64,000 nt of DNA from Sphaerosporella brunnea (lineage: Eukaryota; Ascomycota; Pezizomycetes; Pezizales; Pyronemataceae): NCBI GenBank assembly GCA_008704415.1, contig VXIS01000066.1, forward strand, positions 62,001 to 126,000, written 5' to 3'. The position numbers and the translations under genes were made by a program. The notes below the pieces were generated by a model. That model did no database searches. It saw nothing but the letters and a program-made list of their open reading frames with translations, and was not told the origin of the DNA. The stretch's first letter is position 1, and the number at the start of each line of letters is the position of its first letter. Below, in pieces: positions 12,525-26,200 of this stretch.

Positions 12525-14640
12525 AACGCGAAGACAGACAGACAGTGGAGCAGCACACTAAGACTAGCGTCCACCGCTTCAGGGCGACCACACGCGCGCA
12601 TGGATGCACCCACATGCCATCGAGCGATGATCAACAGCGCAGTCCCACCAGCTGCATATTCATGCATTCATATCCTTTCCTTACAACTGGGGTTTTTCGG
12701 CTGGGTATATTGTCCTCGGTTCGGTCAAGACAGGCATGGCGATTATTGTATTTTTGGTTCCTTCTGGTTTTATTTTTCTACTCGTTCCTTTGGTTGGTCC
12801 GGCATTTGGCACTTGGCATTCAGTTTCAAAAAGGAGAGGCAGAAAATTGCTGGAAGAGGTTGCACGTGCCCACCTCCCCGTATCCGTGTTCAATCCCCTG
12901 TATGATATGGTTAGATATATTGATGGCGTTTTGTGGGTTCTTCAGGTTTCGTTTTCTCTCGTCTTTTCTCGTGTCTTTTTTTGTTCCTTTCTTGCGATTT
13001 TTAGTGGGAGATGTGGGATATACGGGAGGAGCTGGAATGGTGGATTTGATGCGTGCTTGCGTAGCAGGCAGCTACATACCTACATGGACACCGACATTTG
13101 CAACTTTGTATCTAGTCTACACAGAAACTGTGGGCCCTGGAGAGAACAAAATATACTGGGCTCTGGATTGCAATTATTCCTGCTCATTGGGTTCATTTGT
13201 TGGTTGCTTTTTTTTTTCTTGTGGACTTGCAATTGCCGAGCGGGCATAGCCGTCCGCCGGGCTGGACCGCCGGCCGGCATCTTGCGTTAACGTTCCCGTT
13301 CGGGAGATAGCTAGTTCTTTCGCTGTTCCGCGATTGAGCCAAGACAACACACAGCGGTATTACCGAGGCTGGAGGAATCGAATTGATGGTTCAAAGAGGT
13401 CGGAAAGGGTCGTTGGGCATGCGAGTGATGGGTGGTGATGGTTGGGATGGGATGGGATGATATGAGTATACGAATTGATGCGGGAACGTCCCAAACGGAT
13501 ACGCGGATAGATACACCAAAGCTCGGTCTCTGTCTTCTACTGGCCCTTGGCAGCTACTGGCTAGCTAAGGATGGGTCGAAAAGATCTAACTATCTAGAGA
13601 GAGGTGAAAGCTATCTGGAACTGCATGCACTTGTGCAATTGTACGGGTTGATATATTTTTGGAAAGGGGGCGGGGGGGGGGGATCAAGGATCCTAAATTT
13701 CACCACAGCAAAAGGGCCCTCCTGTCACTAGCAGTGTATATCCAGAATAGGCCAGGCCGAACTTGAATGCTGATCCTCCACCCCCCCCCCCCTCTCTTCT
13801 TCTGCCCGCATCGTACATGTTGAGTAGATCGGTACGTACGAGTACGAGCTTTACAACACCAGCGCTACTGTCTCGCGATTGCACGGACAGAACTGGATAG
13901 ATTTGAAACAAAGGGCTGCAGGGCACGTCGTCGAAGGGGTTTTCTGAGAGAGAGAGAGAGGATTCGTCAACCGAACTAGTACTAGGGATGCTGAAATTCG
14001 ATGGGCAAATGTCTTAGCAAAAATGTGGTAGCTACCGTAGTGAACAACTGCAGCAAAACCCGCTGAGCGGCCCAGGTCATCATGATAATCAGATATCCTT
14101 CTCATGTATTTATCTACCCATCACTCTTCCTTATCCGATTCGGTTGGCGAATCATCCTCTCTAGTGATAACTCCAAGTTCCAAGTGCTTTTTTTTCTTTT
14201 TTCTTTTGTGAACGTGGCCATGCACACGCAGCGTGGGTTGTCGGTTAGGATTTGGAACCGGACCGGACTGGATGAGCCAGGCGGAGGCTGCGTCCGCCGG
14301 GACAAAGTTGCCGGGAGGTTTGGTTGGTTGGGTTTTTCCTTTTGATTCAGCGTTTTGTGGGGTATTTGTTTCTCCCCTTTTTTTTGGGTAGATGCGGGTG
14401 AGACGACTGTGACAGAGCTGGACTTTACATATATCACTACATATGTACATACCTACCTAGGTATGTATGCACCTAGGAGCTCGGAGGAGCCCGGCTTTTT
14501 TTTGTTTTAATCATACTGTAGTCGGCCGCTTGCGGCCATGACATATATATAGAGAAGAGACTGTGCTAACCCTTAGGCCAGGCCTACTACTGGGGCCTGC
14601 GGCCCTTCTCTGGAAATAAAATCACGGAAATCGCACCAGG
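12525..14640. other. Intergenic, no supported gene
   Basis: This follows the Zn2Cys6 gene and probably includes its 3' UTR. A 242-codon open frame at 12,521-13,249 is hydrophobic only because the DNA is T-rich, and it resembles no family. Poly-G lies near 13,668-13,681 and poly-C near 13,781-13,792. The palindrome ACATACCTACCTAGGTATGT occurs at 14,447-14,466. Confidence 0.6.
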
Positions 14641-15760
14641 TGAATGACCGAGCCAAGGAGATTCGTAACATGGGTAATTGCACCTAGGAAAGAACAAAAT
14701 TCATTACAACATAACGCCCCTCTCGGGCCATGCTCCAACCTTGGTGGTGCTCAGGAAGACCATCACCGCTTCCGTACACCTGTCATCAGCCAGCAGTGCA
14801 GCAGTGGGAGACGCCGGCCACCGTTCCTGAACTCCCTTCTTTTGTGGCATCGTTGTCGGCCTTCCAGAGGACCGATCATCTGTTCACTTTTCCACCTCTT
14901 GCAGAATTTAAAGAGGTGATCGCGAGTTTGGACGGCGCCCGTATCACACCACCAGCATTTGTCGTTCGGCCTGCGTCCAGTCTTGAGGAGGTATGGGCTC
15001 GTCGGGGCCTTGCTGAGTCTCAGCTGAAAGAACCGAGACGCTCAGGCCTTCCTGGTCTTGAACGCGGCGAGGTCGGCGTTCCTGCGTCGTCTGTAGTACG
15101 TCTTGGGTGTGCAGTGCTTGACCAACCGTGCTTCCCTGTCGAAGGTCTTTGCTCCAGTGGTGCACCTAGCCACGCGTGCCAGGGTTGTCACTGTCGCGTC
15201 GCAGGGTGGGAGTGCTTTGCTGCCATCGTACGCAGCGTCTTTGGCAAGCTCGTCGGCAAGATCGTTGCCAAGAACCCCATGGTGGCCTGGGACCCAGTGG
15301 TATTCCGCGGTCCTCCTTTCGCTCGGGGAGTACGGCTTCGGCGTTGGCTATCCTCGCGAGTATCCATTGGCCTGGGTCGGGTTTGTCGTCCCTGAGCCTC
15401 TTGAGGGCTGCTTGGGCGTCGGTGAAGAGATGGATGATTCCGCCGTTGCTTGTCAGGCGAGCTCGAGGCCCATGGCAATGCCGAAAAGCTCGGCGTCGTA
15501 TGCCTCTTTGTTGCGGCCCAAGGTGGGGGGCCTTGCTGGTTACAGCACCGCAGCCACACCATTCGTCTTCTAGCCTGGACCCATCTGAGTACACCGCAAT
15601 GGCGTCCGTGGTTGGTTCTTGTCTGGAGATGGCCGTCTGTAATGCAAGGTCCTCGGGATCGATCACAATGCGTCCGGCTGGTGTTGATGAGCTGGACTGA
15701 CACTGTTCCATGGTGAATTTGTCGGTGTATCGGGCATCACCGGGCACACCCAGAGCTAGT
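14640..15760 (-). mobile_element. Tad1-like LINE relic: RNase H and C-terminal zinc motif
   Basis: The minus strand carries, in shifting frames, AIAVYSDGSRLE (first catalytic Asp, about 15,600), AELFGIAMGLELA, LFTDAQAALKRL (about 15,430), then HWVPGHHGVLGNDLADELA (about 15,290-15,240), a complete RNase H signature. Further downstream are the C-terminal motifs CWWCD (about 14,960) and QTRDHLFKFC (about 14,915-14,880). This order is typical of fungal Tad1/I-clade non-LTR retrotransposons, where RNase H follows the reverse transcriptase. No reverse transcriptase or endonuclease was recognised upstream (15,760-16,150), so the copy looks truncated at its 5' end and is broken by frameshifts. It cannot move by itself. 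Confidence 0.82.
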
Positions 15761-18700
15761 TCTCTGAAGCAGCGGTGGGGTGCTCGTGGCGTGCGAGCTT
15801 TGGGTCGGTTTTGTTTCCAAGAATCTGGTCGCCCGCAGGAGATTACCCAGGGCTGCGGTGGGAGGCTTGAGAGGTCCGGGCTCGAGTGATAGGAGTGATA
15901 GATCCCTGCAGAGAGCTCGACTGCTATGCCCGCGTCGGCCACACCTACACAAAGAACCAAAATCAGATCCTCCTCCGATGCCTATCGAAAGGGTCAACGA
16001 AGTCCTTACGCGCATTCTATCCAATTCTGTAGATGAGAATCGACGGGAAGCATGTATCCGGAATTGTACCCAACCATGGTGCCGATTCTTACTCAGTGAT
16101 GTCATGCAGATAGCCGGCAGCAAAAGCCCAGGGCTATGTAGGTAGGACTTGCTGTTTGAAGGAGCCGGGCAAGAGCTTGCAACTTGTGCCCGAGTGCTAC
16201 CTGGTGATCCAGAAAATGTGACCTCGCAATGGGGGAATCAAATGATAGTGTCTAGACGTCTTCGACGGGGAAAAGGGTGCCCGGGAATAGGAACAGTGAT
16301 ATCGGTAGCCGGCCGACAACCTCTGCAAGTGATAAGCTATGATCGATCGGATCAGACCAAGATCTAAAAAGTATGGTAAGCACGGGAAGAATCCACGATT
16401 CGTCGCATTAAACCACGGACGCGACGGCAATGCAAAGGTGATCGATCCGGCCGTGCGGACGCGCGGCCTGTTCGTCCCGTGTTTCCCAATCGGAAAGCCC
16501 TGCACGCTTTCTCCCCTGAGAACACTACGGAGCTGATTTCGTAAACCCGGACGAGTGACGGCGGGTGAAACGCTGCAGTAGCTTGACTCTGCCACATATA
16601 TATAAATAGCTGCTCTACGTGTATATGTAGTACACGTCGCACGGATTCGAATCGCAAATCAGTTGTTTTGAACATAAATCCTCGATAAGAACAATCACTC
16701 CAAAGGTACGGCTTCACAATCACGAGTGATATCCTGTGCTCATATCGGCTCTCAGACGTCGATATATCCGGATCGGTGGTACCTATGGCCCTCGGACATG
16801 CATAGATAATCGCCTAGCATCTGCAAGTAAAGAAAGATCACCAGACCCGAGCATCCCTAACTCCAGATCCGAATACCCGCAATTCATCCCTCATTAACTC
16901 TTTCCCCATATCTCGAGAAGGCAACAACACCGGTGGTGCAAGTATGTATATATATATGAATCCGCCCCTTTTTTTTTCGCATTTTCTCGGACTTCGCACC
17001 GTGCTCGCATTGTCGGCTGATGTGAGCGCGCGTAGAGTAGAGTTGTTCTGGAAGCCTTCCTTATACGCACTAGCTTTATACTCGTGGCCGGCATTTGGAA
17101 TTTAAAAAATACACTTGCAGCAAGTGGCTAAAACTACTCGAAGGAGAAATCATTGAGCTCAATTGAGGTTCAAATCACCAGATCGAGAAAATCTCGCGAG
17201 ATCTCGCGCACCCGCATTTTTTGGTTCTAAATGCCGGCCACGAGTTAGAGTAGAACGAGCCAGGATCGACGGAAAATACATGCGTCCCGATATATCTGCA
17301 CCAGCTTTGGCTCCTCCTCCTCCTCCTCCTCCAATAGCATACCTAGGCATTCCCTTTAACGAGATGCAGCACCGCGTGGTGCTTGGCGTAAGCAGGCAAG
17401 CAATCGGGGATACTTGGTACAACAGCCTGCCTGCCTGCTTGCCTGGGCGGGAGCCTGTACAATCCCTTAGACACATATGACAGCACGCAGTCACGCACTC
17501 CCTCCCTCGTACAATACTTTGATATATGTACTAGAGTACATATGATGTGTAGGAAGGTGAGGGGGAGAGGGAAGTCTAGATCGATAGATCTCACTTGCCA
17601 ACTCCCAAGATTGTGGATCGATGCACACACATCATCAGCTCGAATACGTCAACGCAGGCCAGGCGACGTTCTAGAAGGTTACAAGCTGCAAGGCCCACAC
17701 GGGGAGCGCACAGATCGATGATATGGTTCGAGAAGGAGAACAACAAACAAGCAACGCCCGCACACACACGTAATTATATGTATGAGCTTTTTACCTGCAC
17801 GTTCAAGCTGCAAGCGCAGAAACAGTTCCCAGAACCCTTCCCATTCGCCATGCCGTGACGCTGATCAGACGACACTAGAGTAATACCCCCCGGGGCTCCC
17901 CGAGATAACCTTGAACAAAGAATGTGAGGTTCATCGATGGTTGGCTGCCCAATTGGAATGTTGACGGGGTTGCATGCACATTACCAGGCAGGGGTTGGGT
18001 GGGTTGGGTGGATAGACGACGACCAACCATGAGGGCCAGGGCCAGCCACTGGAAGCCTTCCTGCTCTTGACATAGATACAGCCTCAGTCGATATGAGGCC
18101 TTTGCTGCAAGGCCTTCAGCACATTTCACTGTTGCTTTTGTCTCCTAGCACCAATCACCACGCACCATCTTTTTCTGGCCAACCAATCGTCAGTCGTTTC
18201 TTCGACGGGGTTGAAATCGGTTCCCGAGTGAGTACGTACGCATCAACGGACGGGGGAATCACCTTCTCAGTCCGAGTGGAGATCGCCGCAGGCCGACATG
18301 CTGGGCTACAGACTTACTGAATGAAAATACGGCTGGGTGGATGGAGTGAAATTAGCCATATTAGACTTCCCAAGAAAAATGCAGAGAACCTTTGGTGAAG
18401 TTAGATTTGAATCGAAAGAGCTCTAGTTCTGCTTTTGCTCGGAATGAACTGCAGCAGGCCTTCTATCATAGAAGTGAAATGACAGAGGAGATCAAGCCAA
18501 TGCTGAGGTAAAGGTAAAATCCTCAATAACGCCATCCCCATTGCAAAGTCTTCAATTAAATAGAACATAACCCTGTGATAAACCGTACGAGCAAACCAAC
18601 CACCACACCGGATATTGCCCTTCATCCCAAGCACAATAGCTACTTCCAAGCCTCGCTCCTAAAACCCTCAGCCGTAAAAGCCTTAAGTCCGGATCAACAA

Positions 18701-19230
18701 TTTGTGCTCCATGGTGTAGGAACAAATCTAAAGAAGTCGACGTTGCGGCTGTCCGCTGCTGTCACTAACTGGCCTTCTCCCTTCTAATCCACAACATTGG
18801 GTGCAAGGGTTTTTGTCAATGGCCGCAGGTGTTTGCAGCCTCCCCCATGGCTTTTTTTTCCGTGATTATATATACTTTCTGCAATCAGCTCGTCATAGCA
18901 TGCCGCAGAACTCCTGAGCTAGGAAGAAAGGCGGTTTGTGGCCCGCCAGAATAATGGAAATAACTGATTTATTGCTTGTGAATGGTTATAAACGATCCAC
19001 CACTTTCTGGCTTTTCTTGATAATACCGCAGGCGTTCACATCCTATCCTATCTATGAATACGGGATAATCAAAGGTACCTGTTCTTGCACCTCCAAATGT
19101 AATGCACCACGTGACCCACCTCTCGCCACAGTTCAGGTTTGGTTACACCGTTAGGGTTAACTACCACGGCCGCGGCAACAATATCACCACTGCTGCTATC
19201 ATGGGTGGGCTACAGAGAAAAGACAGGTGC

Positions 19231-19284
19231 CGAGTGGCTTGGGGCTCATGTATGTACCGAGTGGCTTGGGGCTCATGTGTGTAC
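19231..19284 (+). repeat. 27-bp tandem duplication
   Basis: Two adjacent copies starting CGAGTGGCTTGGGGCTCATG differ at one position (TATGTAC versus TGTGTAC). Confidence 0.92.
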
Positions 19285-20502
19285 CGAAGACCGGGCCATG
19301 GGGACTCAAATGAGGACATTATATGTTCAGGGTCAGATGCTGGGAGCTTTAATTTTTACGGACACTGTCCGGCTTGAAGCTTTCCGCCACGGCCAGCTAC
19401 CGGAGGTCTCCGGAGAAAGGAAGAGAGATACCTATAGAGCTGGATACTTATGGCTATCCATCTCAAGCTATTCTTCTAGCCACAACGTCTCCGCCGTGCA
19501 ACAAAACTGCATGCGGCAAATATCACCGACCGTCAGCTAGAATCCTCAAGGCAGCAGTAAATCGAAAAATCGCCATATATCCCAAGTTTCCAATTCAAAT
19601 GCACAACAATATGCAACATGCAATATGCAAGCAATGCACACAACGGCCACAACAACTTACACCCACAACTCCTCGATCCGATCCAGCAGCCAGCACCTAT
19701 CCCCAAGCCATCCATCCACCTCAAACCCCCAGAGAGGAAGGAAAAAAAAAGAAAAAAGGACACAATCCAAAGAGCCCTCCCATGTCTATTCACGCTGAGA
19801 AAAATCAAAAAAAAAAAAAAAAAAAAAAAAAAAACAAGATAGAAAGATTTGGAATGAAAAGGAACAAAATTTGAACAAAGGGGAAAAGGAAGGAGAGAAA
19901 GAAGGGTAAAGAACAAGGGTAAAGAAGAAGAGTATAAAAGAAAAGGTGTCGGCTGGTTAGAATTCCATCAATACATAATACAACCCCCAGCAAACTGTCG
20001 CCTGCCACTCACGTACACTGGGTATACCTCCCCGTTGGACCCACTTTCCGTATATATAAATAAAAAAACGGCCAGCGGTCACCCCGAAAAGGCGAGAAAA
20101 GTGGGAATCATGAAAAGAGAAAAAAAGTGTACACCGTCAATTGCCTTTCGTCCAGTGCAGGCTGGGGAAAAGCACGAGCAAAAAAGACGAGACTTCGAAC
20201 CTTCAACGCCGTGAACCCGCAAAGAAGAAACCAGCCACAAAAACCATTCCCATGAACCCCTACCAAGCGAAGAACCCTCAAAAAGAAGAAAAAGAAAAAA
20301 AATGAAATGAACGGTATAACAAAAACGCGGAAGCGTGCAGTCAAGAAAAACACAAAAACAGAAGGGAACTGCACACTTAGAAGCAATGAAAACTTTTCAT
20401 CTTTTTGATACGACGCAGTCGAGTCACTGCAGTCATCGTTGCCATTGCCGTGTCCGCACTAGTTCCAGGTCGAACTAAAGCCACATCACTTCCTTTACTG
20501 CC

Positions 20503-20604
20503 GGCCGGTATAATGTTTGTGACAGGCTTCTCCATGAGTGCAGGAGGAGCTTTGTCACGAGAATCGCCGGCGACAATCTTGTCAGGTGAATCATTATACC
20601 GGCC
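20503..20604. repeat. 13-bp inverted repeat just past the PDE2 stop
   Basis: GGCCGGTATAATG (20,503-20,515) and CATTATACCGGCC (20,592-20,604) are perfect inverse copies. On the minus strand they begin seven bases after the PDE2 stop codon, so they could form a stem in the 3' UTR with a 76-nt loop. Function unknown. Confidence 0.7.
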
Positions 20605-20610
20605 ATATAG

Positions 20611-23234
20611 TCACCCATCACTGGATTCTTTCCTCCATCCCTTCCAGAGCATGACCTTCTTGAAGAACCGAGACGACCTCCGCTCCACCGTCCCGCTAGG
20701 GATGACAGCCGGACTGCAGCAACCCTTCGAGCACGAGTGATCACTGCAGTCACCCAAGTCTGGTGGTGAAGATCTCGGCCGATCGGGAGAATACGACGCA
20801 ACACTAGGTGCGCCGGCTCTCAAGTGCTCGGTCGAGTGCTGATAGGTCGGCCTCTTGTCAGAAACCGGCCCATACCCGTTAGTTCGTCCCGAGTTTCTTT
20901 TTGGATGGGTGACAACCACTGTAACAGCAGTCGCGTTACCATTGCCAGCACGCTGTACCGCAGCACCTGGTCGCGACTCGCTTGGCCGAGGGGATGTTAT
21001 ACCTGACCTGATATCAGAGCCCGACACCGATGCTTCCGCGTCTGATGCTGGTATGTCAGCCTCCATCAATGCTGTTCCCAAAACGGGTGGCAGGTGGTGA
21101 TGGCGACCAGGTACTGTAGCCTGATGGGATGCAGGTTGTACAGACTGCGTCGGTGGTGGTGGCGATGGACCCTTTTGTCTTTGCAAACTTGCTTGATCTC
21201 CAGACTGAGGGGCAGAGGATTCCTCAATCTTCCGACTCCACATGTTTTTGTTCGATACGAGTTCAGTTACACTGAACTTCATTTCAGGAAGAACTTTACT
21301 CAGATTGTCGAACAGGGGAATGGCAAACAAATTCATAAAACCGACTTGAGACTTCGCAAGAGCGATGATGGAGCCAGTCACCGGGGGCGCGACAAGAGAA
21401 GAGGGTATTTTCAGGTCATTTTCGATGTTCGCCTGACGTGCAAACTCTTCGATTAAGATGATTGCCCACTTTTCAGAACACTCGTGCTTTCGAGCCTGTT
21501 GAATGTCAAATTTGCAGTTCCGAGTTATAGTTGGGACATCGACTTACCACATTGCTGATATCAGCGCATTTGATGATTAATGCACATAATAGGGTGCGGT
21601 AATTGGATGTTAGTTTCTCATCCCATGCGCTGGACCCCCCTTCCTTTTCGTACTTCTTTCGCAATTTGTCGAGCTTTCCCATGAAATCGAAATGCAGGCC
21701 CATGTCCGTGGCCAAGATCATATCGATTATCATTTTTCGTTGTTCCAACATCTTTGGCCAGTGATTTCCCAAGACTTGTGAGAACGCGGCACAGTGAAAA
21801 GATTCCAAAACCGACTTATCATTGTACAGCTGCGCAAGGGGTGCCTTTAGGGTTACCAGGAAAGCATTGTTGACACCAGGGTGGCCCACGTCATGGCCGA
21901 CGGCTACGACTAGCAAAGTAAGGGCATCGAGTGGGGTGATTATTTTCGAAAGTGACATTTGCGCCGATGAAGGTTGCGATACACGCTGACTGCCAATTGG
22001 AGGTAATACGCCCAACTGCAGCATGAAAATGAAGATCGCCTGCAAAACGTCTACCACGTGCCGAAAGTTATGGTAAGGGACCTGATCGTTATAGGCTGCT
22101 CGACAAGCAAATAGAAAATCGACGACGCCGTCTAATCACAGGATTTAGCGGGTTGACTATTGGAAGTAGGGGTCAACGAACCGGACGAAATGACATATTC
22201 TGAAATCTGGGGCATTGTGAATGCATGTTCAAACATGACCAGAGCGCCATGTATTAGTTCGTCGTCCGAAAAGTCGTGGGCCGAAAAGTCCCATCGTCCA
22301 ACAGCTTCTGCCACGGCAGTTGCCCTCGGATTCGGTATCCGAATGCGGCTATCCATAAATGAGTTGCGGTACTCGACATACACGGGGAGGGAAAGCATAC
22401 CCTCCAGTTGATGAAACTTTCTTCCATTTCGGACAACATATTTCAAGCATAAGCTCACGTACCCTGGGGTGTTGGTCAGAATTTTGACCAAGTTCACCAA
22501 TAGCTTGGACTTACATCTTCTCGCGAAGATACGAGTAGTCATCACCTTTTGGTTCGTCAATGCCAACCCACGAACGCTTTCTACCCTTGTATACCGTCCT
22601 TCTAGCCCTGTAGCAATGAAGATGCAGCGTCCTAACGTTCTGCTTCGAAAGAGGGCTTTTCAAAACATCCCAAGCCCCGCAGTCAATACATTGCAGCTCC
22701 CGAGGCTCAACCTCTTGGTCGGTTACAGGCCTCGATTCGTCGCCGCCGATCAAAAGCGCTACCGGAATGATGGACGCCGAGAGCCTTGTATTCTCGATCT
22801 CTGCATATATTGACTTCAGTAGCGGTAGGCCCAGCAGGTCTGCGGGCCCTGTGGCGACTCCGGAATCGTGTCGACCGTCGTGGCTGACGTGTTCCTCCTC
22901 AGTCTGTGGCTCTGTGGGCACCGCAATAAGGAGCAACACCGGATTCGGGTCTTTGGTGTCGAGATCTGAAAGAGTGGATATGCAAGATTGGGCAGAGGTA
23001 CATATCGACACTGTAAAAATTAGGTCAGCATTGAATTATACTGCACCGTGGGTCGCACAAAGGGACGCGACTGAGCTTACCGGACAAGAATGTAGACAGA
23101 AGGATTTGCGTGTTCCCGTCCACCGCATCGTGGTCTTCTACGACTCTATCGATGCCGGCCCCACTCCGGTAGGCAACTCGGTCGCCATTCGCCCGACGGT
23201 CCACATACACGACGTCAAAAGCTATAGGATCCAT
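20611..23234 (-). CDS. PDE2: Class I (HD-type) 3',5'-cyclic nucleotide phosphodiesterase
   Basis: Six exons: 23,234-23,081; 23,010-22,515; 22,463-22,401; 22,348-22,182; 22,131-21,548; 21,495-20,611. All five introns are GT-AG of 50-70 nt, and the exons sum to 2,349 nt (782 residues). The catalytic domain holds VPYHNFRHVVDVLQ, then the class I signature HDVGHPGVNN near residue 373 (metal-binding HDxxHxxxxN), then LIIKCADISNV and KWAIILIEEF. The enzyme hydrolyses cAMP and sets protein kinase A activity; it matches the high-affinity PDE2 family rather than the class II PDE1 family. The N-terminus MDPIAFDVVYVDRR is the conserved start of fungal orthologues; an upstream TTG was not used. The C-terminal 200 residues or so are Ser/Pro-rich and probably disordered. 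The exon of only 63 nt and the 50-nt intron with a GTTCGT donor are easy for automatic tools to miss. Confidence 0.92.
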
Positions 23235-26200
23235 GGTGCGAGATGAAGGTTGGTCCAAAGCTGGGTTGGGGTAGTTAGATTTGTGGTCAAGGTCCCGAGC
23301 CCAGCCGCCTTGCGTTCGTCCAGATACCCGCGAGCCTTCTGGTGTTGGATCTAACCTCTGATGGCCGTTCCCAGATTAATCAACACCCCAATTTGGTCCG
23401 CCTTGCACCAGCGAAGCGAATCGGGCCGGACTTTCAATCGGCAGTCACCTATGAGTGCAAAATTTCTATCAATTCGTACTCATGAAGCCAGGAGCCGCCG
23501 AAGGTGCTTAGTAGAAGCGATGCGCGACGAGGACGATGGCTGGAGATATTCGAGGGGGCGAAGGAGCGAACGCTTCGTGGACAAATCGAGAAGAGCACAG
23601 TAATTCTCGACGTTCGAGTTAAGTGTTGTATGCGTGGGGGAGCTTCAATAAGGGAGCGAAGAATCGGGTTTGATAAGTTGGATTTGAGATTTGAGAGGGG
23701 GGGGGGTGGGGGAGGAATTTCAAATTGGGGCGCTCGCGAGGTAAGGATGACTTCTGGAACAGTGAGAGGAGGCTGCGAGGTTGCGGGTAAGGACAGCGGC
23801 AGTTTTTTGGAGAGAAGAAAGGAGGACGACGGATCCGGGGTGGGTTTGGGGGGGGGGGGGGGAACGCGAAGTGTGCAGTTGGCGCCTCTAGAATAAAGTA
23901 TTTGAGAAGTGAAAATGCCCTTGTTCTGTCGGTCGGTACGGCGGACACCACGTTGGCAATGCGTTCGAAGAAAATAGGGTGTGAAGGAGCGTGTGTGTTA
24001 AAAGAATAATGTGGATGGGTTGAGAGGGCGGATTGGAGAGGCGGTGTCGTACAAGCAAGTGTGTACGAGCAGGTGGTGGTAGTGGATAGAGCGTACTGGA
24101 AATCGAGGCAGGCAGCGCAGGGAGCCGGAGCGGATCAGAGGAGGGGGAGGGATGAATGGGCGGGTACCAATAGCAGCCGGCGAGCGAGAAAGGGACGAGA
24201 CGACGGGCGCAAAATGGTGGGGAAACCAATTATATAAACGCACGCTGCGTTCTTCTAGATCGCTTCCACACTGCTTCGGGCTTGTTTCGTTTGCAGCAGC
24301 TGGTTCGCGTCTGCATGGATACTGGGGATGGATGGGCCTAAGAGGTGCGAAAGGAGAGACACCTCGAAAAGATGGGTGGGGCGTGCTAGATCTGGCAGGA
24401 AGCAGCAAGCAGCAGCAACAACACACAAGACAGCCAAAGCAACGTTGACATTTCATCGGTGGATCTGGTTTCCAGCTTTCCGGACAACACCCAGAGCAGG
24501 CTCGCAAAGCAAAGCAACTGACTCCTCTCGAAGACTGAACAAAAAAAAAACACGGCCATAGACAACCTCCCCGGAAATCCAGCAGCCTCCGGCTCCCTGA
24601 AAAAGAAGCCGATCTCCTTGTCTGCGTGGAAAATTCCCCGCTGTAGAATACTTCCACGCAGGCACACACGGGGCCCGCCATACGTACCGCTTCCCCACAA
24701 CCCCGGCACTGGTTTTCTTGAAGATGAAAAAGCGCATGCAGTTTTCGGCGGCGTAACTACTACTGACTCAGGAGATGATGCATGACGGGAGTTGCCTAGG
24801 CTCCGAGCTCGAGCGGGAGTCTATGCAGATCCACCGTCGATTTCGCGCAAAAAAATTTCGCATGAACACAGACTCTTTCAACGTCACGATCAGGAACGAG
24901 TTTCCAGGAGGAGCGTGCTTAATTGGGCGCTTGTTCCATCTAGCTAGCAGTAGCACCGGACTTCTATGCTCGCCCTCATGATGTCGCTCACTCACATGTA
25001 CATACAGCGGCATTTTCGGTCTCTATTTGCACCTTTCAGTGTACATACAACCCTAGCCCTTGTCACAATGTCCTCACATCGTCCGCCCGAAAGAAAAGCA
25101 GCCATCATACCAGAAAGAAATTCAAGCCTGCCTGCGTGCAAAAGAAACACGGAAAACCTACTCTATGTCTCTCCGAAAGAAACAAAGGCCAGGTTGAATA
25201 GTGACACCGACCCTACCTAATAGCTGCTCGAAAACACGGGTTCGCTCTCATTGAACGTAGAGACCAGGTCGCTTAACTACCTAGATCTCCAGACCCTGGT
25301 GGTGAAGGAAAAAGCTTAGGCGTCCCGGCTTTCATCTCTGCTGGATTCAATGATACCGCAACTCGGGAGGGTACCGGCTCCCTGATCTGCTTCTTCGACC
25401 ATGTTAGTGGCGCTATGGGCATAGCCACAGCACGGGGTGCCTTAGGACTAGCCCTGTCGAGGAGCGGAAACAAGCTGCATAAGTTTCCGTGTGGCTCACT
25501 GGTAGTCACTCGTTGGTTTTGTTTTTAGAACACAGAAAAAATGAGGCCAGCTGTTTCAGGAGTCAGGCCTGAATTCGAATGCACACGACAAAGCCAGCGA
25601 TGGCCTCGGTCTGATCACCGTCATACATAATTCATGCCATCACTATAGCTATAGCTACCCAGGCCTACCAACTTGAACAGCAAAGTCCAAGAGGGCACAA
25701 TCAGCACTTAGCCTCAAACCCGGCGTTCACCTCGAACCCGTCAAAGTGCACCAAGCGGCAACTTCCGCTCCACAATAAACGCGCCGCCTGAAAGTGAACG
25801 AACAAAAAGTACCTATCTCTGAAGTACACCCGAATTCCCGTTTCCAGCGTACGCGCGCGCGATATCAAAAAGTTCGCTCTTCTTGTATCCGCGTGTGGTG
25901 GTGGTGGTGGTGGTGTATGGATTGTTCCTGCGTCCTTCCATTCCATCCCACAAACGGCACTATCCCCAACCCGGAAACCTTCGAGAACGAACCACCCACG
26001 TCTGTGCACCCAACCCAACCCAACCGATACCACACATCAGATCAGGGGTGGGTGTAATTTTCTTTCTGAGGCCGCGGCCGCGGGCGGGTGGAAAGTTGCG
26101 CTCGGACTGACGTCGATGGCTTAGGCTTAGGCTTGCTTCTGGAAAAGTCATGGAAGGGGGATGCACGTGCCGAGACATTGTGACACACGCAGGGGCGAGT

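Larger units (their letters stand above)
15761..20610. other. Long intergenic stretch
   Basis: About 4.8 kb without a supported gene. Visible items: (CTC)n near 17,310-17,331, the near-palindrome ATATGTACTAGAGTACATAT (17,524-17,543), two 27-bp tandem units (19,231-19,284), poly-A at about 19,808-19,834, and purine-rich DNA to 20,300 that may be the 3' UTR or terminator region of PDE2 on the minus strand. Open frames here are short and without recognisable motifs. Confidence 0.6.

Noticed and set aside
12521..13249. 242-codon hydrophobic open frame after the Zn2Cys6 gene
   Set aside because: Amino-acid content follows T-rich DNA, overlapping long frames occur in another phase, and no family motif or conserved splice pattern is present.
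24000..24700. Cluster of 100-230 codon open frames on both strands
   Set aside because: They overlap in several frames at once, are Ser/Pro/Arg-rich and lack motifs; this looks like GC-rich promoter DNA upstream of PDE2.
25273..25509. 78-codon minus-strand frame with a protein-like look
   Set aside because: No recognisable domain, no flanking exons found and no support beyond composition.
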